A stretch of 64,000 nt of DNA from SAR86 cluster bacterium. Lineage in GTDB: Bacteria > Pseudomonadota > Gammaproteobacteria > Pseudomonadales > Pseudohongiellaceae. Below are positions 50,313-60,400 of the stretch, piece by piece. Location: the NCBI GenBank assembly GCA_002401885.1, contig NVUL01000043.1, positions 28,387 through 92,386 on the forward strand, given 5' to 3'. Made by a program: the position numbers and the translations under genes. The notes under the pieces are model-generated. The model searched no databases. It saw only the letters and a program-made list of their open reading frames with translations, and had not been told where the DNA came from. The stretch's first letter is position 1, and every line of letters starts with the position of its first letter.

Positions 50313-52010
50313 TTATACATCTAATGCTTTGTATTTCTCTCGAAGATGGTTTCGCAAGGCGACTGCAGTTAAGTTCAAGCCCGCGATAACTATGACGAGC
50401 AATAAAGCCGTCGCGAAAACTAACGGTCTCGCCGCCTCGATGTTTGGGCTCTGGAAACCAACATCGTAGATATGGAACCCCAGATGCATAAATTTTTGCT
50501 CCAAATGCAAGTACGGGTAATTCCCATCCAATGGTAAAGACGGAGCCAACTTAACCACGCCAACCAGCATCAATGGGGCCACTTCACCTGCCGCTCTTGC
50601 CACAGCGAGTATCAGGCCGGTCATCATCGCCGGGCTTGCCATGGGAAGAACGACACGCCATAGCGTCTCGAATTTAGTGGCGCCTAATGCCAAGCTTCCT
50701 TCTCGTACACTTCTTGGAATTCTAGCTAGCCCTTCTTCGGTAGCCACAATCACTACTGGCACGGTAAGCAGCGCTAACGTCAAAGAAGCCCAGAGCAAAC
50801 CGGGCGTTCCAAATGTAGGCGCCGGCAAAGCCTCCGGATAAAATATCTGATCGATCTCTGCACCGATAATATAGATAAAGAAGCCTAGTCCGAATACGCC
50901 ATAGACAATAGACGGAACGCCTGCCAAATTATTTACAGCAATTCGGATTGCACGCGTAACAAACCCCTGTCGTGCGTATTCTCGCAAGTAAACTGCGGCC
51001 ACTACCCCGAAAGGAGTGACGAATACCGACATCAGCATCACCATCATCACCGTGCCGAATATAGCCGGGAAGATCCCCCCTTCCGTATTCGCCTCGCGCG
51101 GCTCTGCGGTCATGAATTCACCAAGCTTAGAAAAGTAGGTGAGCAACTTCGAGAATATATCCATCTGATTCGGCTTGTAGGCCCGCACTATATCTGCGAA
51201 CTCAATCTCTATCTCCTGCTCGTTAGCTGCAAGAAAAATCGCCGAGTCTCTATTCACTGTCTCGTACAGCGCTAGGAGCTCATCCTGTAAGAGCTCGTAT
51301 TCGACATTTAACTCTTGCCTGCGCACTGCGATCTCGGCCGATGTCTCTGGCGATTCTTCTCCATCCAACTCTAGGCGACGCTCGCGCAGCCTCAGTCGCT
51401 CCATGGCGTAGTTGATCAGGCCTATCTCTTGATTTTCTATGACATAGATATCGTCTCGAATATCTAGCGCGCGCTCCAATCGCTGATTGAATTCCAGCCA
51501 TCGCTTCGCTTCGACATCCGCAGTATCACCTGAGAACGCGAGCGGCTCACCAGCCTCGCGGATATTTCGTAAGAAGCCATAGAAATTACCCCATTCTCGC
51601 CTTTCCATCGCTACAACTTCAGCAGGATATTCTACGTCTTCCACGAAATCACTGAGAGCCCAGGTAAAGTCGGCCCCAGTGATATCTCTATTGCCCAGCT
51701 TTAATAGTTGCCTTTCGTAGAGGTCTTGCGTCTCATCTACCGGAATGCCCGAGGATGCGATCTGCGCAGCTACCACCATCTCACTCTCAACAAACTCACC
51801 AATGACCTGCGTCGTCAGCAACTCGCCAGTCGAAGTCGGAGGTGTATAGTTGGCTTGCAATACGTCTCTCGGCCAGAAATGACTCATGCCTCTGACCGTA
51901 AGGAGAATTAGCAAGCCAACCACCATCACGATGCTAATCGCAACAGCACCAGCATTTAGCCAGACCCAGGGAGTCCCTCTGCGCATCCAATTTGAAAGTT
52001 CATTATTCAT
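50313..52010 (-). CDS. pstA: Phosphate ABC transporter permease, long form
   Basis: C-terminal NNLAGVPSIVYGVFGLGFFI, EGSLALGATKFETLWRVVLPMASPAMMTG; about 300-aa N-terminal region. Confidence 0.93.
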   Translation of the reverse strand: MNNELSNWMRRGTPWVWLNAGAVAISIVMVVGLLILLTVRGMSHFWPRDVLQANYTPPTSTGELLTTQVIGEFVESEMVVAAQIASSGIPVDETQDLYERQLLKLGNRDITGADFTWALSDFVEDVEYPAEVVAMERREWGNFYGFLRNIREAGEPLAFSGDTADVEAKRWLEFNQRLERALDIRDDIYVIENQEIGLINYAMERLRLRERRLELDGEESPETSAEIAVRRQELNVEYELLQDELLALYETVNRDSAIFLAANEQEIEIEFADIVRAYKPNQMDIFSKLLTYFSKLGEFMTAEPREANTEGGIFPAIFGTVMMVMLMSVFVTPFGVVAAVYLREYARQGFVTRAIRIAVNNLAGVPSIVYGVFGLGFFIYIIGAEIDQIFYPEALPAPTFGTPGLLWASLTLALLTVPVVIVATEEGLARIPRSVREGSLALGATKFETLWRVVLPMASPAMMTGLILAVARAAGEVAPLMLVGVVKLAPSLPLDGNYPYLHLEQKFMHLGFHIYDVGFQSPNIEAARPLVFATALLLVIVIAGLNLTAVALRNHLREKYKALDV

Positions 52011-54349
52011 ATTGTGCTGTACTTCGTTCTCAGTCGCTGCCGCACTACTTCAGCAATCGTGTTAAATACAAACGTGGACATAAAAAGCACCAGAGCTGCG
52101 AGAAAAAGAATTCGGTAGTGTGTGCTGTCCACTTCGGATTCTGGGATCTCGACTGCGATATTAGCGGCTAGGGTGCGCATGCCTTCAAAGATGTTGATGT
52201 CCATGATTGGCGTATTGCCTGTGGCCATCAACACGATCATAGTTTCACCAACGGCTCTGCCCATACCTATCATTAGCGCACTAAAAATACCGGGGCTCGC
52301 TGTAGGTAGAACTACCCGTTGAAGACTTTGCCAAGGCGTTGCACCTAAGGCCAACGAACCATAGGTCAATTGCTTAGGGACAGAGAAAATTGCATCTTCT
52401 GCTATAGAGAAAATTGTCGGTATGACAGAAAAGCCCATAGCGAAGCCGACAACCATTGCGTTGCGTTGGTCATAACTGACACCCAAATCGTTGCTGATCC
52501 AGAAGCGCATGTCGCCGCCGAAGAAACTATTCTCGATAGGCACCGCCAGAGCGAACGACAAGTAGGAAAAAATAAGTATGACAGGTATCAGTATGCCTGC
52601 CTCCCAGCCATCGGGTACGGAATCGCGAATTTTTCTTGGCAGCTGCGTCCAGGCAAAGCTCGCCCCTAAAATACTCAATGGCAGCACAATTAGAATCGAA
52701 AATATGCCTAGCAAATTCTTCTCGACAAAGGGAGCGAGCCACAAGCCAGCGAGAAAACCCAGCACCACTGTCGGCAGCGCTTCCATCAACTCGATCAGAG
52801 GCTTGACCTTGCGACGCATCGCAGGCGCCATGAAATAGCCGGTAAAAATGGCACCGCATATTGCCAGAGGTGCCGCCAGCAACATGGCATAGAAGGCTGC
52901 CTTCAAAGTTCCGAATGTCAACGGCATGAGAGAATACTTTGGTTCAAACTCATTGCTAGAGGCAGAGGACTGCCAAATATATTCTGGCTCCGAGTAGCCT
53001 TCATACCAAACCTTATCCCAGAGCACAGACCAAGAGACCTCGGGGTGTTCATTGTGAACTTCCCAGAAACCTATATCTCCATCAACCGCTTCTAGCAACA
53101 GACCGTCGCCGCGGGGAGAAAGCGCCAGAAGATTGGGTGTTGCGTCAGTAATATCTTCTGAGAATACGGCGCGATGCGCCGTAGTATTATAGATTGCTAA
53201 CCTACCTTGGTCGTCCACGCTCACAAAATTCTTACGACGCTGTTCCGGCGTCATGCGTAGAACCGGCTGTGCCCCTGGCTTGAATTCACGAGCCTTCTGC
53301 AATCTTGTCTGGCCCTCTTCGCGAGAGAGAAACCACTGAGATATAGCCCCAGAATCGTCAGCAACCAATAGCGAGATGCCGCCTAGGAGGAAAATTACTT
53401 GCGTTGGTCTGATCCCGTCTTCGGTCAATGCTGCCTGGATAGCAAAGCGGTCGCTGTCTCCATTCATGACTGCCACTAAATCTAGGGCGCGAATGAGGCC
53501 GCTACTTGAAATGAAATAGAGCCAGCGTTGATCGCCGCCGATAAACATCTGCTCCACGTCTCGGGCAGAAACTTCCACCGGGTAGCTTTCGATTTCAAAA
53601 TCAGCGTCCTCCCCTCCAATATCAAAGGCCGAAAAGAGATTCGTCTGCTTCGTTGCATTGATCAGCTTAACGGCGCCGTTCTCGTCCACACCGGCGACCA
53701 TCAAGCTATCTCCGTTCGATCGCACAGCCAGCTCTGTTAATACTGTATCGGCAAACAGTGCGTAGGGTTGCTCCCCAAAGGGAAAGTCGATTGTGGGAGT
53801 AAGAGTTCGCGTATTATTTTCGCCAACAAAACTTGTGTCGTAGCCATAACGCGCCACTACCGCTTCGCCATTGTCCAATCCCAATGCGAAAATGCCACTC
53901 TCTTCTGTATCCAGAGCAAAGTGATTGATACTAGCGCCAGTCGGCAGCGAAAGCTCCATGAAGGCAACGGTCGCTCCATCGCTCACATCGAAGAACAGGA
54001 CATCTGCCTGATCACCGATACGCATTCCGATTTCTGACTGTTCTTCTATAGCGAGATGCAGGGAGGTTGAGTTGGAACGATTCTCTAGCTGATATTCGCC
54101 CACTCTATCTAGAGTCGCGGACTCAAACAGCGGAAGCACTTCGTAAAACAGGTACATAAAAATGAGAAGTATCGCCATTATGACGCTAATGCCGCCGACG
54201 GCGATAGCAACACTGGCTGATTGATCATAAAAATGGCGAAGCTTCCGTCGCAGAACCATCCGATTGGATGCCATATTCAATACCGAGGTACCTGCTTCAC
54301 GACTTTCCGTGGTCTGGCTTACAGCTGTTTGCCTTACATCATTTGACAT
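52007..54349 (-). CDS. pstC: Phosphate ABC transporter permease, long form
   Basis: LMEALPTVVLGFLAGLWLAP, YGSLALGATPWQSLQRVVLPTASPGIFSALMIGMGRAVGETMIVLMATGNTP; large N-terminal insertion. Confidence 0.93.
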   Translation of the reverse strand: MSNDVRQTAVSQTTESREAGTSVLNMASNRMVLRRKLRHFYDQSASVAIAVGGISVIMAILLIFMYLFYEVLPLFESATLDRVGEYQLENRSNSTSLHLAIEEQSEIGMRIGDQADVLFFDVSDGATVAFMELSLPTGASINHFALDTEESGIFALGLDNGEAVVARYGYDTSFVGENNTRTLTPTIDFPFGEQPYALFADTVLTELAVRSNGDSLMVAGVDENGAVKLINATKQTNLFSAFDIGGEDADFEIESYPVEVSARDVEQMFIGGDQRWLYFISSSGLIRALDLVAVMNGDSDRFAIQAALTEDGIRPTQVIFLLGGISLLVADDSGAISQWFLSREEGQTRLQKAREFKPGAQPVLRMTPEQRRKNFVSVDDQGRLAIYNTTAHRAVFSEDITDATPNLLALSPRGDGLLLEAVDGDIGFWEVHNEHPEVSWSVLWDKVWYEGYSEPEYIWQSSASSNEFEPKYSLMPLTFGTLKAAFYAMLLAAPLAICGAIFTGYFMAPAMRRKVKPLIELMEALPTVVLGFLAGLWLAPFVEKNLLGIFSILIVLPLSILGASFAWTQLPRKIRDSVPDGWEAGILIPVILIFSYLSFALAVPIENSFFGGDMRFWISNDLGVSYDQRNAMVVGFAMGFSVIPTIFSIAEDAIFSVPKQLTYGSLALGATPWQSLQRVVLPTASPGIFSALMIGMGRAVGETMIVLMATGNTPIMDINIFEGMRTLAANIAVEIPESEVDSTHYRILFLAALVLFMSTFVFNTIAEVVRQRLRTKYSTI

Positions 54350-54495
54350 GGAGCTCTCAAATATCGACTCAACGAGTTTAAACTATCACTAATTTCTTCC
54401 ACAACAGTCTTACATAACAAAGGCTCAGCCTTTAATAGGTTGACCCTTTGTTAATTCAAGAATGAATTACGATTTTCTTTTTATGATTTCGCAGC

Positions 54496-55473
54496 TCAAT
54501 CAAGTTGCAATTTGCGCATGGTGCCTTGCACTACTCGACCTGGCAGTGGGATGTAACCGTCTTTCAGAACTACTTCCTGACCAGTCTTTGAGAGAATAAG
54601 TTTTACGAATTCACGCTCTAGTGGAGGCAAAGGCTTATTCGGCTCTTTGTTTACATATACATAAAGAAAACGTGCTAGTGGATAGCTGCCGGACACGGAA
54701 TTTTCCGGGGTCGCCTCAAAAAATTCACTGCTCGCCGATTTCGCGATAGGTACAGCTCTCACACTAGAAGTACGATAACCAATACCAGAGTAGCCAATAC
54801 CGTTGAGCGAAGTGCTCACTGATTGAACCACAGAGGCTGAACCCGGCTGCTCGTTCACGGTATTCTTAAAGTCACCGTCACAAAGCGCAACATCTTTGAA
54901 ATAGCCGTAGGTGCCAGATACTGAATTCCGACCAAATAGTTGTATGTCTCGACGCTCCCACGCACCTTTCATCTCCAATTCTCCCCAACTATTTATGCTG
55001 CCAGATTCCCCGCAGCGTTGGTTAGAAGAGAAAATGGCATCTATCTGGGGGATAGTCATGCCGGGAATTGGGTTGTCCTTGTGCACATATACCGCAAGCG
55101 CATCTATCGCCACCGGAATCGCTGTTGGCTTGTAGCCAAAGCGTGACTCGAAAGCCTCAATTTCATTGTCCTTCATCTCACGGCTCATTGGACCAATAGT
55201 AGAAGTGCGCTCGGTTAGCGCTGGCGGTGCCGTAGATGAGCCAGCCGCCTGTATCTGAATGTTTACGTTCGGGTAAACCCGTTTGAAATCCTCAGCCCAG
55301 AGCGTCATTAAGTTCGCGAGAGTATCTGAACCGACACTCGAAAGATTTCCAGAAACGCCACGAGTGCGCTCGTACTCTGGAATCCCCTGATCTATTTCTG
55401 CGGCCTGCACCGCAAGCGAGGCTACTGCTAAAAGGGATAGTGCCAACGTTTTTCTTAGTACTTTGATACGCAT
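54496..55473 (-). CDS. pstS: Phosphate-binding periplasmic protein
   Basis: Signal peptide; [45 protein letters not shown]. Confidence 0.94.
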   Translation of the reverse strand: MRIKVLRKTLALSLLAVASLAVQAAEIDQGIPEYERTRGVSGNLSSVGSDTLANLMTLWAEDFKRVYPNVNIQIQAAGSSTAPPALTERTSTIGPMSREMKDNEIEAFESRFGYKPTAIPVAIDALAVYVHKDNPIPGMTIPQIDAIFSSNQRCGESGSINSWGELEMKGAWERRDIQLFGRNSVSGTYGYFKDVALCDGDFKNTVNEQPGSASVVQSVSTSLNGIGYSGIGYRTSSVRAVPIAKSASSEFFEATPENSVSGSYPLARFLYVYVNKEPNKPLPPLEREFVKLILSKTGQEVVLKDGYIPLPGRVVQGTMRKLQLD

Positions 55474-55533
55474 ATGACCTCCATAAGGCGATTTGCAGCC
55501 TAGAAATTAATAGAGGAACTATATACACAGAAT

Positions 55534-55551
55534 ATTACATAATTATGACAA
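55534..55551 (-). promoter_or_regulatory. PhoB-box-like site upstream of pstS
   Basis: Minus strand TTGTCAT AATT ATGTAAT (7-4-7 layout). Confidence 0.6.
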
Positions 55552-55712
55552 TAGGATTTCAGTTAGAAGCTGCACTTACAGCGAGGTGAGAGCGCAATCT
55601 CCAGCGGTGATTGTGCTAAGATAGTCGGTCAGCCTGAGGCTTAACAATCATTGGCGATTTTCCCTAGAATTCAAAAAGTCTGAAAAAAGTTAGCTGAATA
55701 CTAGTAATGTAT

Positions 55713-55730
55713 TTGTCATGATAACGTCAC
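55713..55730 (+). promoter_or_regulatory. PhoB-box-like site upstream of ppk
   Basis: TTGTCAT GATA ACGTCAC (7-4-7 layout). Confidence 0.6.
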
Positions 55731-55796
55731 AATCGCGCCAAATAAAAGAGTTACACTAATCCCCCGCTTCATAGATAGTGCTGAATAGAGAGCAAC

Positions 55797-57971
55797 ATGT
55801 CTGAACAGGCAGAGAACAAGCCATTGAACCTCGCGGTTGATAATACTACCGGAGCCAAAATGCCTCTTCCCGCAACGAAGCAGCAGGACTCAGCTGTGGA
55901 CCCCCAAGAGTCAATTGACCTAGACGATTCCGCCTACTTTGAGAACCGCGAGTTAAGCTATTTTAAGTTCAACCTGCGCGTACTGAGCCAGGCAAGAAAC
56001 ACGAAGCACCCGCTGCTCGAACGCCTCATGTTTCTCCTGATATTTAGCTCCAATCTGGACGAGTTCTTCGAGGTTAGGGTTTCGGGCTTAAGGAAGCAGC
56101 TGGATTTCGGTAGGCAGCGACCAGGGCCAGACGGCCAATATCCAGAACAAGTCCTCAAGAATATCCACCTGCAAGTTAAAGAGGCTCTTACCGAGCAATA
56201 CAGAATTCTGAATGAAGACTTATTACCCAATCTTGCCGAGGAAGACATACACTTCCTGCCGCGCCATGATTGGAACGACGCGCTAAAGAAATGGACTAGG
56301 GACTATTTCGACGAGGAGGTTCAGCCGGTGGTAAGCCCGCTCGGGCTGGATCCGGCACACCCCTTCCCTAGACTCGTCAATAAGAGCCTAAATTTCATTC
56401 TTTCACTGGACGGGAAAGACGCCTTTGGCCGGCAAAGCGGTCTGGCCATAGTCCCCGCGCCTCGCTCCCTGCCGAGATTAATCAAGGTGCCTGCTGAGAT
56501 TGCTCCTGAGGGTGACAACTTCATCTTCCTCTCATCGATCATCCACGCCTACGTCGATGAGTTATTTCCCGGCATGAGCGTCATGGAATGCCATCAGTTT
56601 CGAGTGACTCGGAATTCCGATCTGGAAATGACCAATGTTGAGGTCGAAGACTATGCAATGGCTCTACAAGGACAGCTACATAGTCGGCGCTTCGGTGCTG
56701 CCACTAAATTAGAAGTGAGCATCGATTGCCCGGAAGAACTTACCGATTTTCTTCTAGAGCGCTTTAACCTTTCCAATGATGAGTTGTTCCGGTTAGACGG
56801 GCCCGTGAACCTGCGGCGCCTGATGGCTCTTTACGGAATGATCGATCGCACGGATCTGCGCTTCCCACAGTTTTCTCCCGGCACACCAAAATTATTGGAG
56901 GAGGACGCGTATATTTTTTCCGCAGTAGACAAGGAAGACCAGCTACTGCTGCATCCATTCCAGTCTTTTATACCCATCATCGATTGGGTTCGTCAGGCCG
57001 CGAAAGATCCAACGGTGCTGTCCATTAAGCAGACCTTATACCGCACCAATGAATCTTCGGAACTGGTAGGGGCGCTAGCCGACGCGGCACGAAATGGCAA
57101 AGAGGTAACCGTCGTCATCGAACTCCGCGCACGATTCGACGAGGAAGAGAATATTAATTTCGCCAGCATCCTGCAAGAAGCTGGAGCAGTCGTTGTCTAT
57201 GGAGTAATGGGGTACAAGACCCATGCCAAGATGCTGTTAATAGTACGCCGCATCGGCGATACACTAAAGCGCTACGCACACTTAGGTACAGGCAACTATC
57301 ACCGCAAGAACTCACTCTTGTACACCGACTACAGCTTGCTTACCTCGGACGAAGTTCTCTGCGCCGACGTGCACAAGGTGTTTCAACAAATCACCGGAAT
57401 GGGTAAGAAAATTCATCCGAAGTTGCTAAGCCATGCCCCTTTTAATCTGAGAAAATCTTTGCTCAAGATGATAGGTGGCGAAATTGCAGCCGCTACGGCG
57501 GGTAAAAAGGCGCGCATAGTAGCGAAGATGAATTCGATAACCGACCCCGACCTGATTAAGGCACTATACAAAGCATCCATAGCAGGTGTGAAGGTCGACC
57601 TTGTAGTGCGCGGCATCTGTTGTCTACGGCCTGGAATAGCCGGCGTGAGCGAAAACATCCGCGTCGTATCAATCATCGGTCGCTTTCTCGAACATTCGCG
57701 CGTTTTCTATTTTCTAAATTCCGACCCACAGGTCTACTGCTCCAGTGCCGACTGGATGGAACGTAATCTGAACAATCGAATTGAAGTTTGCTTTCCTATA
57801 CTGAAGAAGAAACACAGCACTAGGATTAAAGCTGAACTAGAGATGTACCTTGAAGATCGTGGTCAGAGTTGGGAGCTTACTGCAAATGGCGAGTACCACC
57901 CCTTGGCAAACGCGGAGGCGGAAGAAGCGTTCCAAGACGTACAAAAACTGTTACTGAAACAGCTTTCCTAA
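55797..57971 (+). CDS. ppk1: Polyphosphate kinase 1
   Basis: SYFKFNLRVLSQARNTKHPLLERLMFL, GYKTHAKMLLIVRR, HLGTGNYHRKNSLLYTDYSLLT. Confidence 0.96.
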   Translation: MSEQAENKPLNLAVDNTTGAKMPLPATKQQDSAVDPQESIDLDDSAYFENRELSYFKFNLRVLSQARNTKHPLLERLMFLLIFSSNLDEFFEVRVSGLRKQLDFGRQRPGPDGQYPEQVLKNIHLQVKEALTEQYRILNEDLLPNLAEEDIHFLPRHDWNDALKKWTRDYFDEEVQPVVSPLGLDPAHPFPRLVNKSLNFILSLDGKDAFGRQSGLAIVPAPRSLPRLIKVPAEIAPEGDNFIFLSSIIHAYVDELFPGMSVMECHQFRVTRNSDLEMTNVEVEDYAMALQGQLHSRRFGAATKLEVSIDCPEELTDFLLERFNLSNDELFRLDGPVNLRRLMALYGMIDRTDLRFPQFSPGTPKLLEEDAYIFSAVDKEDQLLLHPFQSFIPIIDWVRQAAKDPTVLSIKQTLYRTNESSELVGALADAARNGKEVTVVIELRARFDEEENINFASILQEAGAVVVYGVMGYKTHAKMLLIVRRIGDTLKRYAHLGTGNYHRKNSLLYTDYSLLTSDEVLCADVHKVFQQITGMGKKIHPKLLSHAPFNLRKSLLKMIGGEIAAATAGKKARIVAKMNSITDPDLIKALYKASIAGVKVDLVVRGICCLRPGIAGVSENIRVVSIIGRFLEHSRVFYFLNSDPQVYCSSADWMERNLNNRIEVCFPILKKKHSTRIKAELEMYLEDRGQSWELTANGEYHPLANAEAEEAFQDVQKLLLKQLS

Positions 57972-57994
57972 ACTCTTTCAGCGACGTGTACACG

Positions 57995-59005
57995 TCATGA
58001 GTTGCCGGTCAGGCTGACTTCCGGAAGCTGGCTATTCTGCATAATGGCTAGGGTCTTCTTATTCTTCACCATGAAATCTAACATCCCCTCTCTCAGAGCC
58101 GTCGCACTGAAGTAAATACTATCCACTGTGTAGGACTGCATCAAACCCACGAGCACCGCCAACCCTGGCAACAACAGCCCACGCCGACGCTCCTTCAGGC
58201 CGGGCAGGTCTCCGCCGCCCGCGATGGCAGTAATAATCTGCGGCTTCAATGACAACAGCGCAGCAAGCTTAATCTCTCCCTTCCCAAAGCCATGAGCCTG
58301 GCAGATAGCGGCAAGCATTTTTACTGTCCCCGAGGAGGCATAAGCATCATGCCATCCAGCCTTTCTCACGGCGAGACTAATGTCATCGAATACGGCCTTG
58401 GAGGCTGTGATGGCTGCATCCAGTTGCTTCTCTAATAGAAGCGGGTCTGAAGTTTTCGGAGAAAAGAATTTATCGCGCCAGGCAACACTGCCTATCGCCA
58501 TACTCTCGGTAAGGAGTCGACTGTCTTTGTGACCGATGATTATCTCTGTACTTCCACCCCCGATATCGATAACTAAACGGTGATTCTCGGTGAATGGAAG
58601 TGAGGTGGTTACACCGGCGTAGATCAACACGGCTTCCTGCACACCACTGATCGCTGAGATTTCAATCCCGATATCGCGCGTAGCTTGAATAAAATCTTCG
58701 GCATTATCGGCGACACGAAAGGTATTAGTACCGAGAGCCCAATACTGCTCTAGCGGGTATTGATCCATCAGTGTCTTGAAGTGTTGCAGACAGCCCAAGC
58801 CCCGCTGATAGGCCGCCGGCGAAATGCTGCCGGTTTTCCTAACGTCTTCGCCCAGTTGAACCGAGTCACTACTGCGCTCAACAATTTCGATTCGTCCATC
58901 GATCCATTCACCAATCAATATATGAAAACTATTGGACCCGAGATCGATGCATGCATACATAGGGAAAGAGTAGTGACAATTTAAGGATGAGTGTGCGCTA
59001 AGCAA
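57995..59005 (-). CDS. ppx: Ppx/GppA family exopolyphosphatase
   Basis: IDLGSNSFHILI, LVIDIGGGSTEIIIG. Confidence 0.93.
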   Translation of the reverse strand: MLSAHSSLNCHYSFPMYACIDLGSNSFHILIGEWIDGRIEIVERSSDSVQLGEDVRKTGSISPAAYQRGLGCLQHFKTLMDQYPLEQYWALGTNTFRVADNAEDFIQATRDIGIEISAISGVQEAVLIYAGVTTSLPFTENHRLVIDIGGGSTEIIIGHKDSRLLTESMAIGSVAWRDKFFSPKTSDPLLLEKQLDAAITASKAVFDDISLAVRKAGWHDAYASSGTVKMLAAICQAHGFGKGEIKLAALLSLKPQIITAIAGGGDLPGLKERRRGLLLPGLAVLVGLMQSYTVDSIYFSATALREGMLDFMVKNKKTLAIMQNSQLPEVSLTGNS

Positions 59006-59132
59006 ATTTCAACCGGGACTCTTCCGGCATCTCTCTATAAGAAATCGAAAGAGTCTCAGCAGTGCTTTACTAAGCTCTATTACACTATATCGTCAGATGT
59101 GACGGGAGTCTGAATGTGCGCGGGGCGCGCTA

Positions 59133-59597
59133 CTAGATCATCGACTGCTGATAATTTTCGAGGCCGACCTTCTCGATCAGCGTGAGTTGAGCCTCTAGAA
59201 AATCGATATGCTCTTCTTCGCTACTCAGAATTTCACTCAACAGATCACGACTCACGAAGTCACTGATAGATTCACAATAGGCTATACCCTCTTTAAGGTC
59301 CGGGCAGGCAATTAGCTCAAGCTTGAGATCGCACTCCAACATTTCCTTAGTATTCTCACCGATCATCAATTTACCTAGGTTTTGAACGTTCGGAAGCCCT
59401 TCCAGAAATAGTATGCGTTGCATGAGTTGGTCTGCATGCTTCATTTCGTCAATAGACTCCTCGTATTCTTTCGTAGCCAATTTCTCCAGACCCCAATCCT
59501 GATACATACGTGAGTGGAGGAAGTACTGATTGATAGCGATGAGCTCATTGCCAAGCGCTTTGTTCAGATGCTTGATTACGGTGGCGTCCGACTTCAT
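59133..59597 (-). CDS. bfr: Bacterioferritin
   Basis: [46 protein letters not shown]; start placed at MKSDAT. Confidence 0.93.
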   Translation of the reverse strand: MKSDATVIKHLNKALGNELIAINQYFLHSRMYQDWGLEKLATKEYEESIDEMKHADQLMQRILFLEGLPNVQNLGKLMIGENTKEMLECDLKLELIACPDLKEGIAYCESISDFVSRDLLSEILSSEEEHIDFLEAQLTLIEKVGLENYQQSMI

Positions 59598-59831
59598 AAA
59601 TAGATCCCTAATGACTATATTAAAAATAGCTGAGTTGAGTTCGCGCAAGCTTCGCTTTTTAGCTCGAAAATGTCAAGAAAAATAGCTGTAAGTCATTGAT
59701 ATAAAAGATAAAACTAAATGATAAGCAATCCCATTCCCATCTATTAGTGAGAGCATAGCTAGAGCCCTCTTGGACGTAGAGCGAAGAATGGAAATTAAAC
59801 GGGAGAAATAGCGAAACTAATACACGGCAGG

Positions 59832-60020
59832 CTACGCTGCGTTCGTATAAGAGCCTGTCTTGTGGAATTCTTTGACGATAGTCTGAGCGAGTTTGCCGCA
59901 TTTGCCGCATTCGCTAGCAACACCGAGCTTCGCGCGTAGGTCAGTCAAATTACTCGCACCACCACGACAGAGGTCGCGAATCTGGTTATCGGTAATCTGT
60001 CTGCAAATGCATACGTACAT
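59832..60020 (-). CDS. bfd: Bacterioferritin-associated ferredoxin
   Basis: MYVCICRQITDNQI, CGKCGKLA (CxC/CxxC [2Fe-2S] ligands). Confidence 0.93.
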   Translation of the reverse strand: MYVCICRQITDNQIRDLCRGGASNLTDLRAKLGVASECGKCGKLAQTIVKEFHKTGSYTNAA

Positions 60021-60052
60021 GGCTTATCCTCAGTGTGATTGATACTTTAAAT

Positions 60053-60071
60053 GATAATGAGAATGATTGTC
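60053..60071. promoter_or_regulatory. Fur-box-like site between bfd and feoA
   Basis: GATAATGAGAATGATTGTC versus Fur consensus GATAATGATAATCATTATC. Confidence 0.75.
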
Positions 60072-60160
60072 AACAACATTCATATCTGTTAATTTAGCTG
60101 CATCTAACATCATCAAGCCAATGGCGTAAGTCATTGTTTTTAAAGACTAAGAAGAAATCC

Positions 60161-60397
60161 ATGTCAGGCACCACCCTATCTACTGCCAAGAGCGGCGATC
60201 ATTGCGTCGTACTGGAAATAGCCTCTGAGCCGGCAGAACTCAAGAGTCGCCTCTACTCATTGGGCATCATTCCGGGCTCGGTACTGAAATTACTGCGCTT
60301 CGCCCCACTCGGTGATCCCATGCAAGTGAAAGTTGGCGGCAGTTTTATCAGTATTCGTAAATCCGAAGCAGCAATCATCACCGTGGATATTCAATAG
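60161..60397 (+). CDS. feoA: Ferrous iron transport protein A
   Basis: SRLYSLGIIPGSVLKLLRFAPLGDPMQVKVGGSFISIRKSEA; start placed at ATG 60161. Confidence 0.9.
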   Translation: MSGTTLSTAKSGDHCVVLEIASEPAELKSRLYSLGIIPGSVLKLLRFAPLGDPMQVKVGGSFISIRKSEAAIITVDIQ

Positions 60398-60400
60398 CCC

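Noticed and set aside
59659-59910. 83-aa ORF in the bfr-bfd gap
   Set aside because: Overlaps bfd out of frame; AT-rich tail resembles non-coding translation.
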